Shown here: one piece after another, positions 16,126 through 26,190 of the stretch
Layout: each line of letters opens with the position of its first letter
How positions within the stretch are numbered: the first letter of the stretch is position 1
Virus record (IMG/VR): IMGVR_UViG_3300027589_000004
Location: 1 to 60,127 of that record
DNA length: 60,127 bases
Direction: 5' to 3' (one strand)
Source of the DNA: a virus
Program-made: the position numbers and the translations under genes
The notes under the pieces: generated by a model
Database searches by the model: none
The model's input: only the letters and a program-made list of their open reading frames with translations
Told to the model about the DNA's origin: nothing

Positions 16126-16496
16126 TGACGACTCTGTTTGGCATTCTCTTCGCTGCTGTCGTACTCCTTCTTGGCCTCTACATCCATGCCCTTAGAAAGA
16201 CGATCGCTTCCTTGAAGGAAGCTGGAAAGAAGGCCGTCGAGGAAGAGAGGGCATTCCACGAGAAGTATTGGGATCGTCTTCGTGGCATTCCTGTTGCTGG
16301 AACTCGTTTCAAGCTTGAAGGTGTCGGTGACATCATTGTTATCGGTCACAACTTCGATGAGAATTACATTGAATATTGCTTAGCTGAGGACTTTGATACT
16401 CGAGACCCTGATAGGGAGTTCGGAGACGTCGATATCATCACTAACGATCTTGACAACTTCACTGCTCGTGCTGAGCACGCCTTGGCTTTGATGTGA
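16125..16496 (+). CDS. Single-pass membrane protein
   Basis: 123 aa; ATG overlaps the lipoprotein's TAA by one base. A strong N-terminal membrane helix (residues ~4-22, FGILFAAVVLLLGLYIHAL) is followed by a charged helix (~27-50) and a small soluble domain. This is the topology of an inner-membrane spanin subunit, but the soluble part looks folded rather than purely coiled. Function uncertain. GTGA overlap with the next gene. Confidence 0.6.
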   Translation: MTTLFGILFAAVVLLLGLYIHALRKTIASLKEAGKKAVEEERAFHEKYWDRLRGIPVAGTRFKLEGVGDIIVIGHNFDENYIEYCLAEDFDTRDPDREFGDVDIITNDLDNFTARAEHALALM

Positions 16497-17026
16497 GCCC
16501 TAAAATCCCTAAAGCTCCCATCACTATTCTAAACGAGATCCAAACTGGAAAGGATATTTGCGCCATTACCATGGACAGAGTTCATCCGTGGCAATTTGCC
16601 ATTTTTGAACGTCCTGATTATAACTTCCTATTCCCGTTTAGGTTACTCGTTGCTGGGAAAAAGGAAGCTTGGCAAGCTTACGAAGCTATTCGCTTTTCCA
16701 TTAGCTCACGACTAAATAGCCTCAATCGTGAGATACATTACAATTCGAGTTTTCATCTTGCCAAAGCTCGTTTAGAAAGCAATCTTCGATCTCCGATTAA
16801 GAATGTATGCTGGAAAGACTTTCCACCTACTTTGAGAACTAATCTTTACGGTGTTGAGACTTCGTCAGTTCTAAGCGGAGATCAAGGAGGTTTCCTTTTT
16901 CTAAGGGTTGAGCGCACACAAAGTTCTTTTTACTACACTTCGGGTAGAGAGATCGGTTTGTTTACTCTTGAAGAAATTCTTCAAGCTTGGCCCGTGGAAG
17001 AGGGATACTTAGAGAAGATCGGATAA
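16493..17026 (+). CDS. Hypothetical protein
   Basis: 177 aa, GTG start overlapping the previous stop as GTGA. It is alpha/beta with a basic, aromatic-rich character and no recognised motif. Part of the last plus-strand operon before the convergent terminator. Confidence 0.6.
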   Translation: MSPKIPKAPITILNEIQTGKDICAITMDRVHPWQFAIFERPDYNFLFPFRLLVAGKKEAWQAYEAIRFSISSRLNSLNREIHYNSSFHLAKARLESNLRSPIKNVCWKDFPPTLRTNLYGVETSSVLSGDQGGFLFLRVERTQSSFYYTSGREIGLFTLEEILQAWPVEEGYLEKIG

Positions 17027-17065
17027 TTATAGCGCCAATTCTTTCTTACAAGCCCCGGAGGACAC

Positions 17066-17638
17066 ATGCTCCCACTCACTTTCGAGCGACTTGAGACATC
17101 GCTAAGAAATACAGATACATCTAATATGGAATATTACCAAATTCACGTTTGTCTGCGTATCTGCGAAGTCAGCAAAGACTTAATCAACCAAAACAATAAC
17201 AAGTCGTATGTTTTTAGTGGCGCCTCAGACAATGGATTTGCCAATGCTCTTGCAGCTTACGAGACTCTTAAGAACGAATTCGCTTCCATCATTCCAATCT
17301 TGACGAGTAGACTACCTTTCGAACAGATCGGAGATTTAGAGATCAGCAAGAACTGTGAACGAATTCAAGCCCTTATCACTCAATATACAGACGTCAAGCT
17401 TAAAGAAACCTGGCCTGACAGCCCTTTTTCTCAGTCCGCTGTTCTACGCCGATTCGAAGTTTCTTTTAAACCTCGGTACAAATATTGTTATGTCGATTAC
17501 GATTGCAAAGTGCAACGTTCAGCCGATGGAGAACTGCGTACCAACCCCCGTATCGAAGAAGATGCAAGGTTTACGGATCATGGATCTTCTTGGTTGTCCA
17601 TCGCAACAGTTAGTCTGCTAAAGCGTAGCAAAATTTGA
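17066..17638 (+). CDS. Hypothetical protein
   Basis: 190 aa with strong SD (CGGAGG). The N-terminal two thirds look helical, the last third beta-rich with several Tyr and Cys (YKYCYVDYDCKV). It is the last gene on the plus strand and ends 24 bases before the convergent terminator. Function not recognised. Confidence 0.6.
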   Translation: MLPLTFERLETSLRNTDTSNMEYYQIHVCLRICEVSKDLINQNNNKSYVFSGASDNGFANALAAYETLKNEFASIIPILTSRLPFEQIGDLEISKNCERIQALITQYTDVKLKETWPDSPFSQSAVLRRFEVSFKPRYKYCYVDYDCKVQRSADGELRTNPRIEEDARFTDHGSSWLSIATVSLLKRSKI

Positions 17639-17661
17639 TTTACGGCTAAGTATGAGAATAG

Positions 17662-17687
17662 AAGAGGGGGCTTTGCCCCCTCTTTTT
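17662..17687. terminator. Bidirectional terminator between converging blocks
   Basis: GAGGGGGC-TTT-GCCCCCTC (17664-17682) is a perfect 8-bp GC-rich stem, extended by two A-T pairs, with TTTTT following on the plus strand. On the minus strand the same hairpin is followed by TTCTATTC, a weaker U-rich tail. It ends the replication block and very likely the structural block too. Confidence 0.9.
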
Positions 17688-17907
17688 AATCAATATCTTC
17701 GTAAGGTTCCTCTTCGATAGTCTCTACTCTCGTAGTTAAAGCCTCTACGATATCTCTAAGGGCAGTAGTCTCTGCACTGAGAATTGTGTAGATCTCCGAG
17801 ATCTGCAAGTTGGTCATATAGTTATTCATGGCTGTAGTGACTTCGTTTAGTTTGTTTTCTAAGGCCGTTAGGCGAGAGAGGATCTTTTGGTATTGTGCCT
17901 CAGTCAT
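17686..17907 (-). CDS. Small coiled-coil protein
   Basis: 73 aa from ATG 17907 with SD TTTGGAG; an upstream in-frame TTG at 17925 is less likely. It is almost wholly heptad-patterned (LTALENKLNEV, LRDIVEALTTRV) with an acidic tail. Last gene of the structural block, next to the XhlA-like protein, so a lysis or virion accessory role is possible. Confidence 0.65.
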   Translation of the reverse strand: MTEAQYQKILSRLTALENKLNEVTTAMNNYMTNLQISEIYTILSAETTALRDIVEALTTRVETIEEEPYEDID

Positions 17908-17908
17908 T

Positions 17909-18310
17909 TCATACTCCAAAGACAAGCTTTACAAGAATAGTAAGTGTCGCGACCACCACACCAGTTACGACTGGTCCTACACCATATCGTACAAGTTCGT
18001 ACTTGATCCCTTCTTTGGTAGCCAAAGCTGTGAACTTATTTTCGAATTCTTGGATCTTTTCTTTGACGCCTTCTAGGGATTGGAAGATAGACTCCTCTTC
18101 TCTCTTTCTCTCGTCTTCGTGTTTCTCCATGAATTTCTCGATACGGGCTACTGTGTCTTCGATTCTTGTCTGACGAAGATTTTGGCGCGCGTCAATATCA
18201 CGAATTAGATTTGCTAACTCGCGCTCTTTGGCGGCCAAGGACTTCAGATCTTCTTGACGCATGATCTCGAGTCTATTGAAGACTTCGATAGGCAACTCTT
18301 TGTCGTTCAT
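17909..18310 (-). CDS. Coiled-coil protein with C-terminal membrane helix, XhlA/holin-like
   Basis: 133 aa, excellent SD (TAGGAGG). Residues ~1-100 are a highly charged coiled coil. Residues ~112-131 (VGPVVTGVVVATLTILVKLV) form one membrane helix at the very C-terminus. This is the layout of XhlA-type holin-associated proteins, although longer than usual. It follows the fibre genes, as lysis genes often do, but no endolysin gene lies beside it. A virion membrane anchor is the alternative. Confidence 0.55.
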   Translation of the reverse strand: MNDKELPIEVFNRLEIMRQEDLKSLAAKERELANLIRDIDARQNLRQTRIEDTVARIEKFMEKHEDERKREEESIFQSLEGVKEKIQEFENKFTALATKEGIKYELVRYGVGPVVTGVVVATLTILVKLVFGV

Positions 18311-18319
18311 TTAAACCTC

Positions 18320-19609
18320 CTATGCGAAGTAGAACCAATCGATCTTCACACCGATGATCGAGATAGTTCCTTCGAAGTCGTCACTCCCAACGTTATACTC
18401 TCTTTTTAGCTTGAAAGAAAGCATGCCAGTGTCTTCTCTATCAAGAACCAACGCCTGAGATTCCATCGTGTATAGTTTGTTAGTCGCCGATACAACCTTG
18501 ACCAAGTGGTCAAGGTTTTTAAATCCATAAGTTAGATCATTCCCATTTTGAATGATACGAGGACCGTCAGCTACTTGTGTTGTTCCTAGCAATTCGAAAT
18601 CAACAGTTGTGCCCGTAACAGGAGGATTGAAGGCGCAGACGTGCAATGTCAATTTGAAGGCTGCTGGGCCTACTCCCCTAATATCCCTTGGCGGTGCGGT
18701 ATGAAAACAAATATCATGGCTCCCGCCCACTTCCGTTAAGTCAATCGTAGAGATATAAGTATCTTCGCCGCCCGCTGTTAATGTGTTTACAGCACTTGTG
18801 ATTTCAGCATCTAACGGGTTAGGGGTTAGTCTTGAAACATCGAGGTATGTGCTGCCGGCAGACAAGAACACCACGGCGTCAAAAGTTAGAAGCGCTTCTT
18901 TTAAGCTCATCTTATCTGTGAAATGAAAAGGTCCGCCAGCATCTGTATAGTCTGGTAAGTCCTCATCTGTTCTACCGATGAAACTATTGATCTCCTCTAG
19001 CTCTGTGGTCAAACCTGTTACACTCGAAGTTGGAATACTCATGCTAGGGAAGCTTCCTTCATGAGTCAGGCCCGTAGAAGAGTAGCCTGTGAGTAGCGCT
19101 CCAATTGCATCTAGCGTTTGTGCTAGTGTGTAAGTGAGTTCTGCGGCTCCATCATCATTCAATGGATAGCCTGCTCCAAATCCATCTTCTGCCAATTGTC
19201 CTAGCTTGAGCTCTAGAGTGGCGATGTCTTCAATCAATCCACTGTCGTCATATTCTGCGAACTCGTTAAGACGATCTACTTCTTCTTTAAGGGCTACAAG
19301 CTGTGTTTGTAGTGCTGCAAAACTTTCCTTAAGAGTAGTTGGCCGCCCCGACGCAGTAGAGTAATAGACACTCCCAGACCCAGCAGAGGCTTCTACGTCC
19401 GTTAGGATTGCGTTACCCGATAGGCCGTAGTCTAATGCTTCTACGTCGTGTCCTGAGCCCGTAGAAGGAAGGCTGGCGAGTAACGGATAAACTACTTCAT
19501 TCAACTGAGCGATGATCCTGCTTAGATCCCCAGCAACAGTAATAGTTGCGTTTCTATTCTCACCAGTTTGTTGACGAAGAACTTTTAGCTTGTTTGCGAG
19601 TACAGACAT
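18320..19609 (-). CDS. Tail fibre or appendage protein
   Basis: 429 aa. The N-terminal ~150 residues alternate helical segments (LRQQTGENRNATITV, LQTQLVALKEEVDRL) with Gly/Ser-rich turns; the C-terminal ~200 are beta-rich. No receptor-binding family is recognised. Its position at the end of the appendage series, with the next gene in the run sharing the start/stop base, supports a virion fibre role. Confidence 0.6.
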   Translation of the reverse strand: MSVLANKLKVLRQQTGENRNATITVAGDLSRIIAQLNEVVYPLLASLPSTGSGHDVEALDYGLSGNAILTDVEASAGSGSVYYSTASGRPTTLKESFAALQTQLVALKEEVDRLNEFAEYDDSGLIEDIATLELKLGQLAEDGFGAGYPLNDDGAAELTYTLAQTLDAIGALLTGYSSTGLTHEGSFPSMSIPTSSVTGLTTELEEINSFIGRTDEDLPDYTDAGGPFHFTDKMSLKEALLTFDAVVFLSAGSTYLDVSRLTPNPLDAEITSAVNTLTAGGEDTYISTIDLTEVGGSHDICFHTAPPRDIRGVGPAAFKLTLHVCAFNPPVTGTTVDFELLGTTQVADGPRIIQNGNDLTYGFKNLDHLVKVVSATNKLYTMESQALVLDREDTGMLSFKLKREYNVGSDDFEGTISIIGVKIDWFYFA

Positions 19610-21573
19610 TAGGCAACTCTCATTTTGATAGATTCAATTATTGGTGTGTTTCCTACGATAGAAGTTCGGAGCACAGCTTTTAGGTACAAGGAGTTTCCGG
19701 ATTCTTCTTTCATATTCCAAGTAGCAGACACTTTTTCGCTACTCCAATCTGAATGAGAGCGGTTCACTTTTACAAGGAAGAAGGATCCGTCTTCTCTATC
19801 ATCGATTGTGTAGCATTGGTAGAAGTCTTCATCTGATTTATCTAGCACACTGAATAGCTCAGGAGAAACGTATTTAAGCTTTACTGCGAACATCTCTTCA
19901 AAAGGATTGTAGATCCGCGCGCCCGTGTAGCCAGTTGGATAGCTGTAACCTTGAATCAAGTACTTGTGGTTGTAAGGATAGAGAGAGTCTAGGTTTCTCA
20001 AAGCGCTTTCGTTAGCAGCTCCACTTTCGATGTCATCCCAACTGGCAGGGAATACCATAACGGTAGAATGTCCTTGTGGCAGCACGACCCTCCCTGAGAT
20101 GAGTTGCCCGTTGATACGAATAGGCTTTTCACCAAAGTCGATCTCTCTGCCTTCTCCTTCTTTCACATATACTGTAGTGTGATAGCCCTGTTCTGTTGGC
20201 CACCATCCATGAGTGCCGTTAAAGAAAGGAAGATCTTTGTTTTCGGCAGTTAAAAGGCCGCGCTTTACTACGATGCTAGTTTCTGAGACAAGAGTTCTGC
20301 TGTCCGCTTCGATGTATTTGTTTAGGATAGCTTCAGTTTCAAAGCCAGCACTGATTGTCAAAGATGCTTCGTCAATTAGTTCTTGCTCGCCAATCAGCAC
20401 ATAGCCGTCTACCGTTTCATCAATGAACTGATAGGTGCCAGTATCTGGAATCTCTCCAATGACTACTGGAGTTCCACTCCAAGGAGTAAAGCCCATCCCG
20501 TCTTTCGAGACACTCCACTGCACGGAGGTGCCTTCTGGTAAAGTCATACAGGGCTCGAGATCCACCTTTGTGAATGTAAGTTCATTATCTTCTGCATCAT
20601 GGAAATCATACGGTCCGAGCTCGAGCATTGACTCAGTAGCTTCTTCTGTCCCTACTCCTGTTACTCTTAGTTGGTCTAAGGAAAACGCGTAGATATATTG
20701 ACCGCCGACCTGCTCATCGCACCTATTCTTTCTAAGGGCCAAAGCAACAGAAGTAACTCCTTCTTGATTGATCTGAAAGAAGTTACTTGTACCGACTTCC
20801 CTTAAAGCAGGGAAAGCAGTCTTAGTCTTTCCGTTCTTCAAAGTGTACAAGCCCGTGATTGTGTAGTTCCCAAGTCCACTTGTTCGCAGTCCAATAGCTT
20901 CAATAGCTTTTACAAGAACAGGACTCTTGAAGGAGACATTGACTACTAGATTGACATCGCCAACAGGGTACTCAGTGTAAACAAGAACTGACCAGTGGTT
21001 ACCATCTTGGTCTTTCAAAAGCTCAACAGAAGCGTTCGTCTTCTTAGCTAGTGTGCCCTTAGGAGCAATAACTTTGTAGACGATGTCTGCTTGGGCCAAA
21101 GAAATCTCAGCCGCATTGTTCATACCAAGTGTAGCTACTCCGTTATCGACTTTAGCTGTTGATTCAACACCCACCTTTTCTTTAGTGGTTAGTGTTTCTT
21201 CTAGCATCGAGTAGAAGACGCCCGTACCTTTCATCTGAAGTAGGTTATCATAAGCAACTAGTGTCTTGTTCAAACGGTGCAGCACTTTTTTACTTGCTTG
21301 TAAGTTGGCTTGCCGCAACTCTTCGTACTCTGCTTGTAACGCTAGAAGTTCTTCTAATGCTTGTAAGTGAACCTGACGTCTCTCTTCCCAAGAACTAATG
21401 ATCCCAGCAGCTTCAGCCGTTTGCTGGAATCGCACTTCTCTTCCTTCTAGTGTGCGTTCCGGACGCAACCTGTCTTGCACTTCCTGTTCCAAAAGCCTCA
21501 ACTCCAAAGGAGTTGGGGCTCTTTTATTTTCCAGGATGAAATGCTTAGTAGCGTTCTTAAGTTCCCGTTTCAT
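19609..21573 (-). CDS. Baseplate or tail appendage protein
   Basis: 654 aa. A helical N-terminal ~120 residues (LELRLLEQEVQDRL, HLQALEELLALQAEYEEL) is followed by beta-sandwich-like domains. Its ATG shares a base with the stop of the 963-aa gene upstream. It lacks cysteine-rich or enzymatic motifs. The layout of helical stalk plus beta domains is shared with the 576- and 963-aa neighbours, suggesting related multi-subunit appendages. Confidence 0.6.
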   Translation of the reverse strand: MKRELKNATKHFILENKRAPTPLELRLLEQEVQDRLRPERTLEGREVRFQQTAEAAGIISSWEERRQVHLQALEELLALQAEYEELRQANLQASKKVLHRLNKTLVAYDNLLQMKGTGVFYSMLEETLTTKEKVGVESTAKVDNGVATLGMNNAAEISLAQADIVYKVIAPKGTLAKKTNASVELLKDQDGNHWSVLVYTEYPVGDVNLVVNVSFKSPVLVKAIEAIGLRTSGLGNYTITGLYTLKNGKTKTAFPALREVGTSNFFQINQEGVTSVALALRKNRCDEQVGGQYIYAFSLDQLRVTGVGTEEATESMLELGPYDFHDAEDNELTFTKVDLEPCMTLPEGTSVQWSVSKDGMGFTPWSGTPVVIGEIPDTGTYQFIDETVDGYVLIGEQELIDEASLTISAGFETEAILNKYIEADSRTLVSETSIVVKRGLLTAENKDLPFFNGTHGWWPTEQGYHTTVYVKEGEGREIDFGEKPIRINGQLISGRVVLPQGHSTVMVFPASWDDIESGAANESALRNLDSLYPYNHKYLIQGYSYPTGYTGARIYNPFEEMFAVKLKYVSPELFSVLDKSDEDFYQCYTIDDREDGSFFLVKVNRSHSDWSSEKVSATWNMKEESGNSLYLKAVLRTSIVGNTPIIESIKMRVA

Positions 21574-24464
21574 TAGTAAAACCTATAGTTGATAGCTTCG
21601 AAGATTGGGGAGAAGTATTCCTTCATTCTAGCGGCATTGCCTGTGCCCTTCTTCTTTCTCCAGAAGACTTTGACAATGCTTCTATCCTCTTTCAAACTAA
21701 GCTGCTCTGTTGGGAACTCGATAGTATTTCTTTTAGCCTCATAAGTGAAGTCTTCAATCTCTTTAGCAATGAAGTACTTCGCCACAGCAGGGCATACCTT
21801 GTAGGTGATGCGCCCGTTGTCATTGAGGGCTGAGCGGCTGTGCAATACTCCATCTACATAGTCTACAGAGTATTTGTTATCTGGAACAAACTCAGGATCT
21901 TTGTAGTAGTAAGTGATTTCGATATTGGCCGGTAAGGTAGTAGTAGTCTTTAACGTAACTACTCCAGCACCTGAAATGTGATAGTCTCCCTCAGTTGCTA
22001 GGCTGCCTACCAATGCTTTCCGAACAAGGAACCGGTTATCTACTGAGAACCTAAAACCAAACCCATCAGCGGTGATTGTATTAGCTCCAGCGGCCAATGC
22101 AAATTGCACTTGACCAGCAGTCGGAGAGATTTGGTTAGTTCTCTCAGTCACCTGGATAGCTCCATAGAACTCCTTAACACCATCAATGTAAGAGATTTCT
22201 GTGGGGTTCTCTTCTCCTAGGATGATACCATCAGAGACACTTAAGGTTCCTTTGATGATGTGTTCGTAAGATAGTTTACGCCCGCCTCCTCCACTGATCG
22301 TTGTTTGAGTCCAGTCACCAGTCAGAGGGTCGTTACGATAAAGCAAATCTTCATCTACTACTTCTCGAATTGAGAACGCCGATACCTCTTCTGGAGAGAT
22401 GATAATGCCAACTGGCTTCTCATCATCAAAGAGGATTTCGTAACCCTTTTTATTCAGCAACTTTTGAGGTGAAGCTTGGAACTGAGCAGTCCAGGTATCC
22501 GTACCTGTTTCTGCAAACAAGGTGATCATGCCGCTTGCAGCATTGACATAGTACTCATCGGGATCATTCAGATCCCCAATATATTCCACCCTGTTTCTTT
22601 CTCCGTAGAGAGCAGAGAAAACCTTGAACGTACTTAGATTAATGTTCCTGTGACCAAGGAACTCTGTCTTCCTGTTCTTAGACAGATTCTTACTGTAGGT
22701 AGTATTTAGGCCCGTAGAGAGAAGCACGTCGATGGTGTGTTTGTCGGGATCAAACAAATAGTTGAACCGAGCTTCGTAACCTTTACTCGTTAACTCAAAG
22801 TTTAGTAGCTCAGGTAGGGCATAGATCTCTACCAGGCCCCAACCATCCCAATCAGAAGACACAATAACTTTGTCGCCTTTGTTATTGAGGGTCCACGTCT
22901 CTCCTGAGAGCAAGCTTTCTTCAGCTACGTATTCGTAAGTATTGCTTTCGATCTTAACTACTAAGTTAGTAGGAGTGATATTTTTGTCAGTCAACGAAAA
23001 AGGCAAGTCAAAGATACGCGTCTCTTGAGTAGCTACGATTGTTTTAAAGCCTTCGTCGCCCAGTCTCATTACACGAGATTGCATTAGGAAGATCTTTGAG
23101 TCTTCCAAGTTCTCACGCAAGGGAACGACTGCTGGAGATTGCGCTGTTGCTACGGGCCTAGATAGCGACGAAAGCTCGTAGGCTTCTTCTGCGGGGAGCA
23201 CACTCGATGCTCTTTCCAAACGAGCGTCTTCTCTCTCTACTTTTAGAATGTATTCAAGACTTCTCTCGTCACCGTTCAAAGGAATCGCTTCTCTATCTGA
23301 AGTTTGTGAGACTTTAATGTCGCCGACTTTTGTAGTTAGCCGGTAGGAGAAAAGACTGGCTGGGAAAGCGTTGATTCGGCTTTCCATTCGATAAGTGGGA
23401 CGGCGCAAAGGAATCTCTGTGCTTTTCAGAGTTCCTTCTGAAGCAAAAGAGAGCCGCTTTACTTCGATGCTCTTGATACCAATTGCAAAGCGCCTTCTTA
23501 GTTCTCCTCTCAAAGGAGCGAGGTATGAATCTCTTTGAACTAGTTTGACAGTAAAACGCTTTACTTCAACTGGCAAAAATACAATGTCCCAATCGCTAAC
23601 GCCATCATTTCTAACGGCATTCCAAAAGGATTCATCGTTCTGCCTAACTGAAATATCTTTGATAGAAACAACTCCCCCATCTTTGTCATTAAACACAATA
23701 TCCTTAATGACAAATGATCTGGAGTCTCCAGGAAGAACGAACCCCATCTTGATGTAGTTCAGAACTTGCTCTTCTTCCAGAATGACATCTAGGTTTAGTC
23801 TTAGCGGCCCATCCCCAATGCGCTCATACTCAAACCAGTTATCAGGATCCCCATCTAGAATAGAGCTTAGATAACCAAGAGAAGTGGTGATCTCTGCATC
23901 AGAGTTACCATTCAGACCGTTGGAGCCGTTAGAGATACCGAGATTCCTTACACGTAAGACCTCTTCTCTTGTTACGGGCAGAGTGGCAACTCCCTGAGAT
24001 AGGAAGATCTTCATTTCGTTCGTTGTGTTTTCTGAATCGATCTCTTCTGCACTCAAGAAGGATTGGCGCACTACTGCAGTAGTATCTCCGCTCATTGACT
24101 TTACTACAGCAGCTCTCTGTCCTACTTTCTTAGACATCGAAGCAATGTTGTTAGCCAAGAGATCGTTCTCGTTCAACAGTTTCTTCTTTGCTTCTCGAGT
24201 ATTCTCGTATTCAGCAATAACAAGACTGACTAAAAACTTCTGCTTTTCTACAAGGTCTAGGAGTACTTCCCTATCCGCAACAGAGCCCTTAGAGAGATAA
24301 GGGCGCCAGTCATCTACGTTCTGTGCCACGTTGTGCATACGAGCAACCATAGCGCCAGTAGTTTCTACGGCGCCAGGAAACTGTCCGGCCGTCTCTAGGG
24401 CCTGCTCGATTAGCTTTTCCGCCGCGCTGCTAATCCCAAGTCTTTCTTTGAGTGTTTCACGCAT
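21573..24464 (-). CDS. Large tail appendage protein
   Basis: 963 aa. The N-terminal ~170 residues are helical (EKLIEQALETAGQF, NENDLLANNIASM); the rest is a string of beta-rich domains without a recognisable enzyme motif. It overlaps the end of the 576-aa gene by 8 bases and has SD AAGGAAAG. Probably a structural component of the baseplate periphery or a tail spike; assigned from context. Confidence 0.6.
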   Translation of the reverse strand: MRETLKERLGISSAAEKLIEQALETAGQFPGAVETTGAMVARMHNVAQNVDDWRPYLSKGSVADREVLLDLVEKQKFLVSLVIAEYENTREAKKKLLNENDLLANNIASMSKKVGQRAAVVKSMSGDTTAVVRQSFLSAEEIDSENTTNEMKIFLSQGVATLPVTREEVLRVRNLGISNGSNGLNGNSDAEITTSLGYLSSILDGDPDNWFEYERIGDGPLRLNLDVILEEEQVLNYIKMGFVLPGDSRSFVIKDIVFNDKDGGVVSIKDISVRQNDESFWNAVRNDGVSDWDIVFLPVEVKRFTVKLVQRDSYLAPLRGELRRRFAIGIKSIEVKRLSFASEGTLKSTEIPLRRPTYRMESRINAFPASLFSYRLTTKVGDIKVSQTSDREAIPLNGDERSLEYILKVEREDARLERASSVLPAEEAYELSSLSRPVATAQSPAVVPLRENLEDSKIFLMQSRVMRLGDEGFKTIVATQETRIFDLPFSLTDKNITPTNLVVKIESNTYEYVAEESLLSGETWTLNNKGDKVIVSSDWDGWGLVEIYALPELLNFELTSKGYEARFNYLFDPDKHTIDVLLSTGLNTTYSKNLSKNRKTEFLGHRNINLSTFKVFSALYGERNRVEYIGDLNDPDEYYVNAASGMITLFAETGTDTWTAQFQASPQKLLNKKGYEILFDDEKPVGIIISPEEVSAFSIREVVDEDLLYRNDPLTGDWTQTTISGGGGRKLSYEHIIKGTLSVSDGIILGEENPTEISYIDGVKEFYGAIQVTERTNQISPTAGQVQFALAAGANTITADGFGFRFSVDNRFLVRKALVGSLATEGDYHISGAGVVTLKTTTTLPANIEITYYYKDPEFVPDNKYSVDYVDGVLHSRSALNDNGRITYKVCPAVAKYFIAKEIEDFTYEAKRNTIEFPTEQLSLKEDRSIVKVFWRKKKGTGNAARMKEYFSPIFEAINYRFY

Positions 24465-26187
24465 TGTTTCTTTCCTTGGCGATAAAGCAATAGCTAGTGA
24501 TTAGAGGAGTGATCAATGGGTTACCGCTCATTGATCTTAGTACATACAAAACAGATACTTCTCCACTAAAGCTTTTGGTTCTTCGGGGGAACGCAATACG
24601 GTTGTTAACTAGTGTGATGGCTCCAGACTTATCTAAGATTTGGAAGGGCCGTTTCACATATGAGATTCGATAAGTCACATTCGGATCATAGTCTAAGAGT
24701 CTGATCTTTGTTTCGTATGCTTTGGGGATGTCTCTAATAAACAATCCGACTGCAGCGTCTTCGTAAGAACTGATCCAAGTAATCCCGTTGTCTACAGAGA
24801 TAACGTAGTCAGTACCTAGCGCTAACTCGATATCATCTCCATAAACAATACATTTTGCCTCGTCAATCATAGGAGCAAAGTTGATAAAGGACTCTTGCTT
24901 GTAGATTGCGAGTAGTTCCTCTTCCCTTGCATTACCAGGGGCAGGAATGATTGTATCGATCTTGATGTTGGACTTTCTGTTAGATCTTACTACGAAATAC
25001 TTATCTACAAGAGCATCTGTGGATGCTTGGCCGGTAGAGAAGAGGTCCGCGTGTTCTCCTCTGATGTCCACCATAGTCTCTTTGGTAGAGAAAGATACGG
25101 CGCGGTTCACTTCGAATGCTGGTGTTTCATAGAATCCGATATCTTTGTACCAAGCTCTCTGAGCCCAAATCTCAGCGATTGCGAATTCAAACTTGTCACC
25201 TTGGAAATAGGTCTCGCCTTTTCTTTTGTTGACTTTGAGATTCCCACTTACAGTAGGGGTTCTCTGCATAAAATAGAACTTCAACTGAGAAGTGCCGATA
25301 GCGGAGAATAGGAGGATTTGGTTATCTGCATCTAAAGCTACTTTAAAATCAATCTCTTCCCATTGCAGATTGGCTTTAAGAAACTCCACCTTGTAGATAT
25401 CTACCGGCTTCTCAGATACTGAGTGAATGTTAATCGTGTTGATAACTTGATAGCCAGGCAACTCACAAAGCAAGGTCAAGAAAGCGGACTCCATTTCTTG
25501 TCGCCAATTGGTTGGCTTGTAGACTGTATGCAAGAAGACTCTGTCTTCCAGATACACTCCACTTGGATCCTCTACCGTTTGCTCTAGCTCGAATGGACTG
25601 AAGTCTGTCTCTTCGTATACGTAAGTACAATTCCTAAAGCGAATCTCTTCCAAGCTTTCTGTTGGCAGTCTCAAGCCGCCACGTCCTTCAGGATCGATTC
25701 TGTAAGCTTCAGAGATAGTCAGTTTGGTCTTCGGGTCCTCAACGATCCTAGAGGCTTCTGCAGCTCCCAAAGAGCTGTCGAAGAAAGTCTCATAAGCTAC
25801 CTTGGCTTTGAGGTCTAACTCAAACAAACCTTGCTTGACCAACTTCTCAAAACGAAAGAGCTCTCGTTCATTAGAGGACCGCTCATTGGTTAGACGTTTT
25901 GCCACCCGAACCTTGATGCTTCCTTCTTCTCTAAGGGCCTCTTGGAAGCTTGCTGCATCATAGAACATACTCTCTAGATTTCTATTGAAGACCGAAGAGT
26001 CTAATAGGCCGTTAGAGACAGGACTCATCAAGGCACCGAAGTTACCAAAGTCCTTGATAGCTTGCTCGATACGACGGTCCAGAATCCGCTCTTCCAAACG
26101 GGTCTTCTTCTTCTCTTTGAAGAAATCCCTTACGACTTTGGCTTTGCTTTCCTTCAATGTTCTGAAGTTTCTTGTGGTGAATGCCAT
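24457..26187 (-). CDS. Tail appendage protein
   Basis: 576 aa, SD GGTGGGGTGAG. The N-terminal ~150 residues are helical and strongly charged (RLEERILDRRIEQAIKD), followed by beta-rich domains. The organisation resembles the 963-aa protein downstream. No catalytic motif. Role inferred from its place in the appendage operon. Confidence 0.6.
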   Translation of the reverse strand: MAFTTRNFRTLKESKAKVVRDFFKEKKKTRLEERILDRRIEQAIKDFGNFGALMSPVSNGLLDSSVFNRNLESMFYDAASFQEALREEGSIKVRVAKRLTNERSSNERELFRFEKLVKQGLFELDLKAKVAYETFFDSSLGAAEASRIVEDPKTKLTISEAYRIDPEGRGGLRLPTESLEEIRFRNCTYVYEETDFSPFELEQTVEDPSGVYLEDRVFLHTVYKPTNWRQEMESAFLTLLCELPGYQVINTINIHSVSEKPVDIYKVEFLKANLQWEEIDFKVALDADNQILLFSAIGTSQLKFYFMQRTPTVSGNLKVNKRKGETYFQGDKFEFAIAEIWAQRAWYKDIGFYETPAFEVNRAVSFSTKETMVDIRGEHADLFSTGQASTDALVDKYFVVRSNRKSNIKIDTIIPAPGNAREEELLAIYKQESFINFAPMIDEAKCIVYGDDIELALGTDYVISVDNGITWISSYEDAAVGLFIRDIPKAYETKIRLLDYDPNVTYRISYVKRPFQILDKSGAITLVNNRIAFPRRTKSFSGEVSVLYVLRSMSGNPLITPLITSYCFIAKERNNA

Positions 26188-26190
26188 ATC

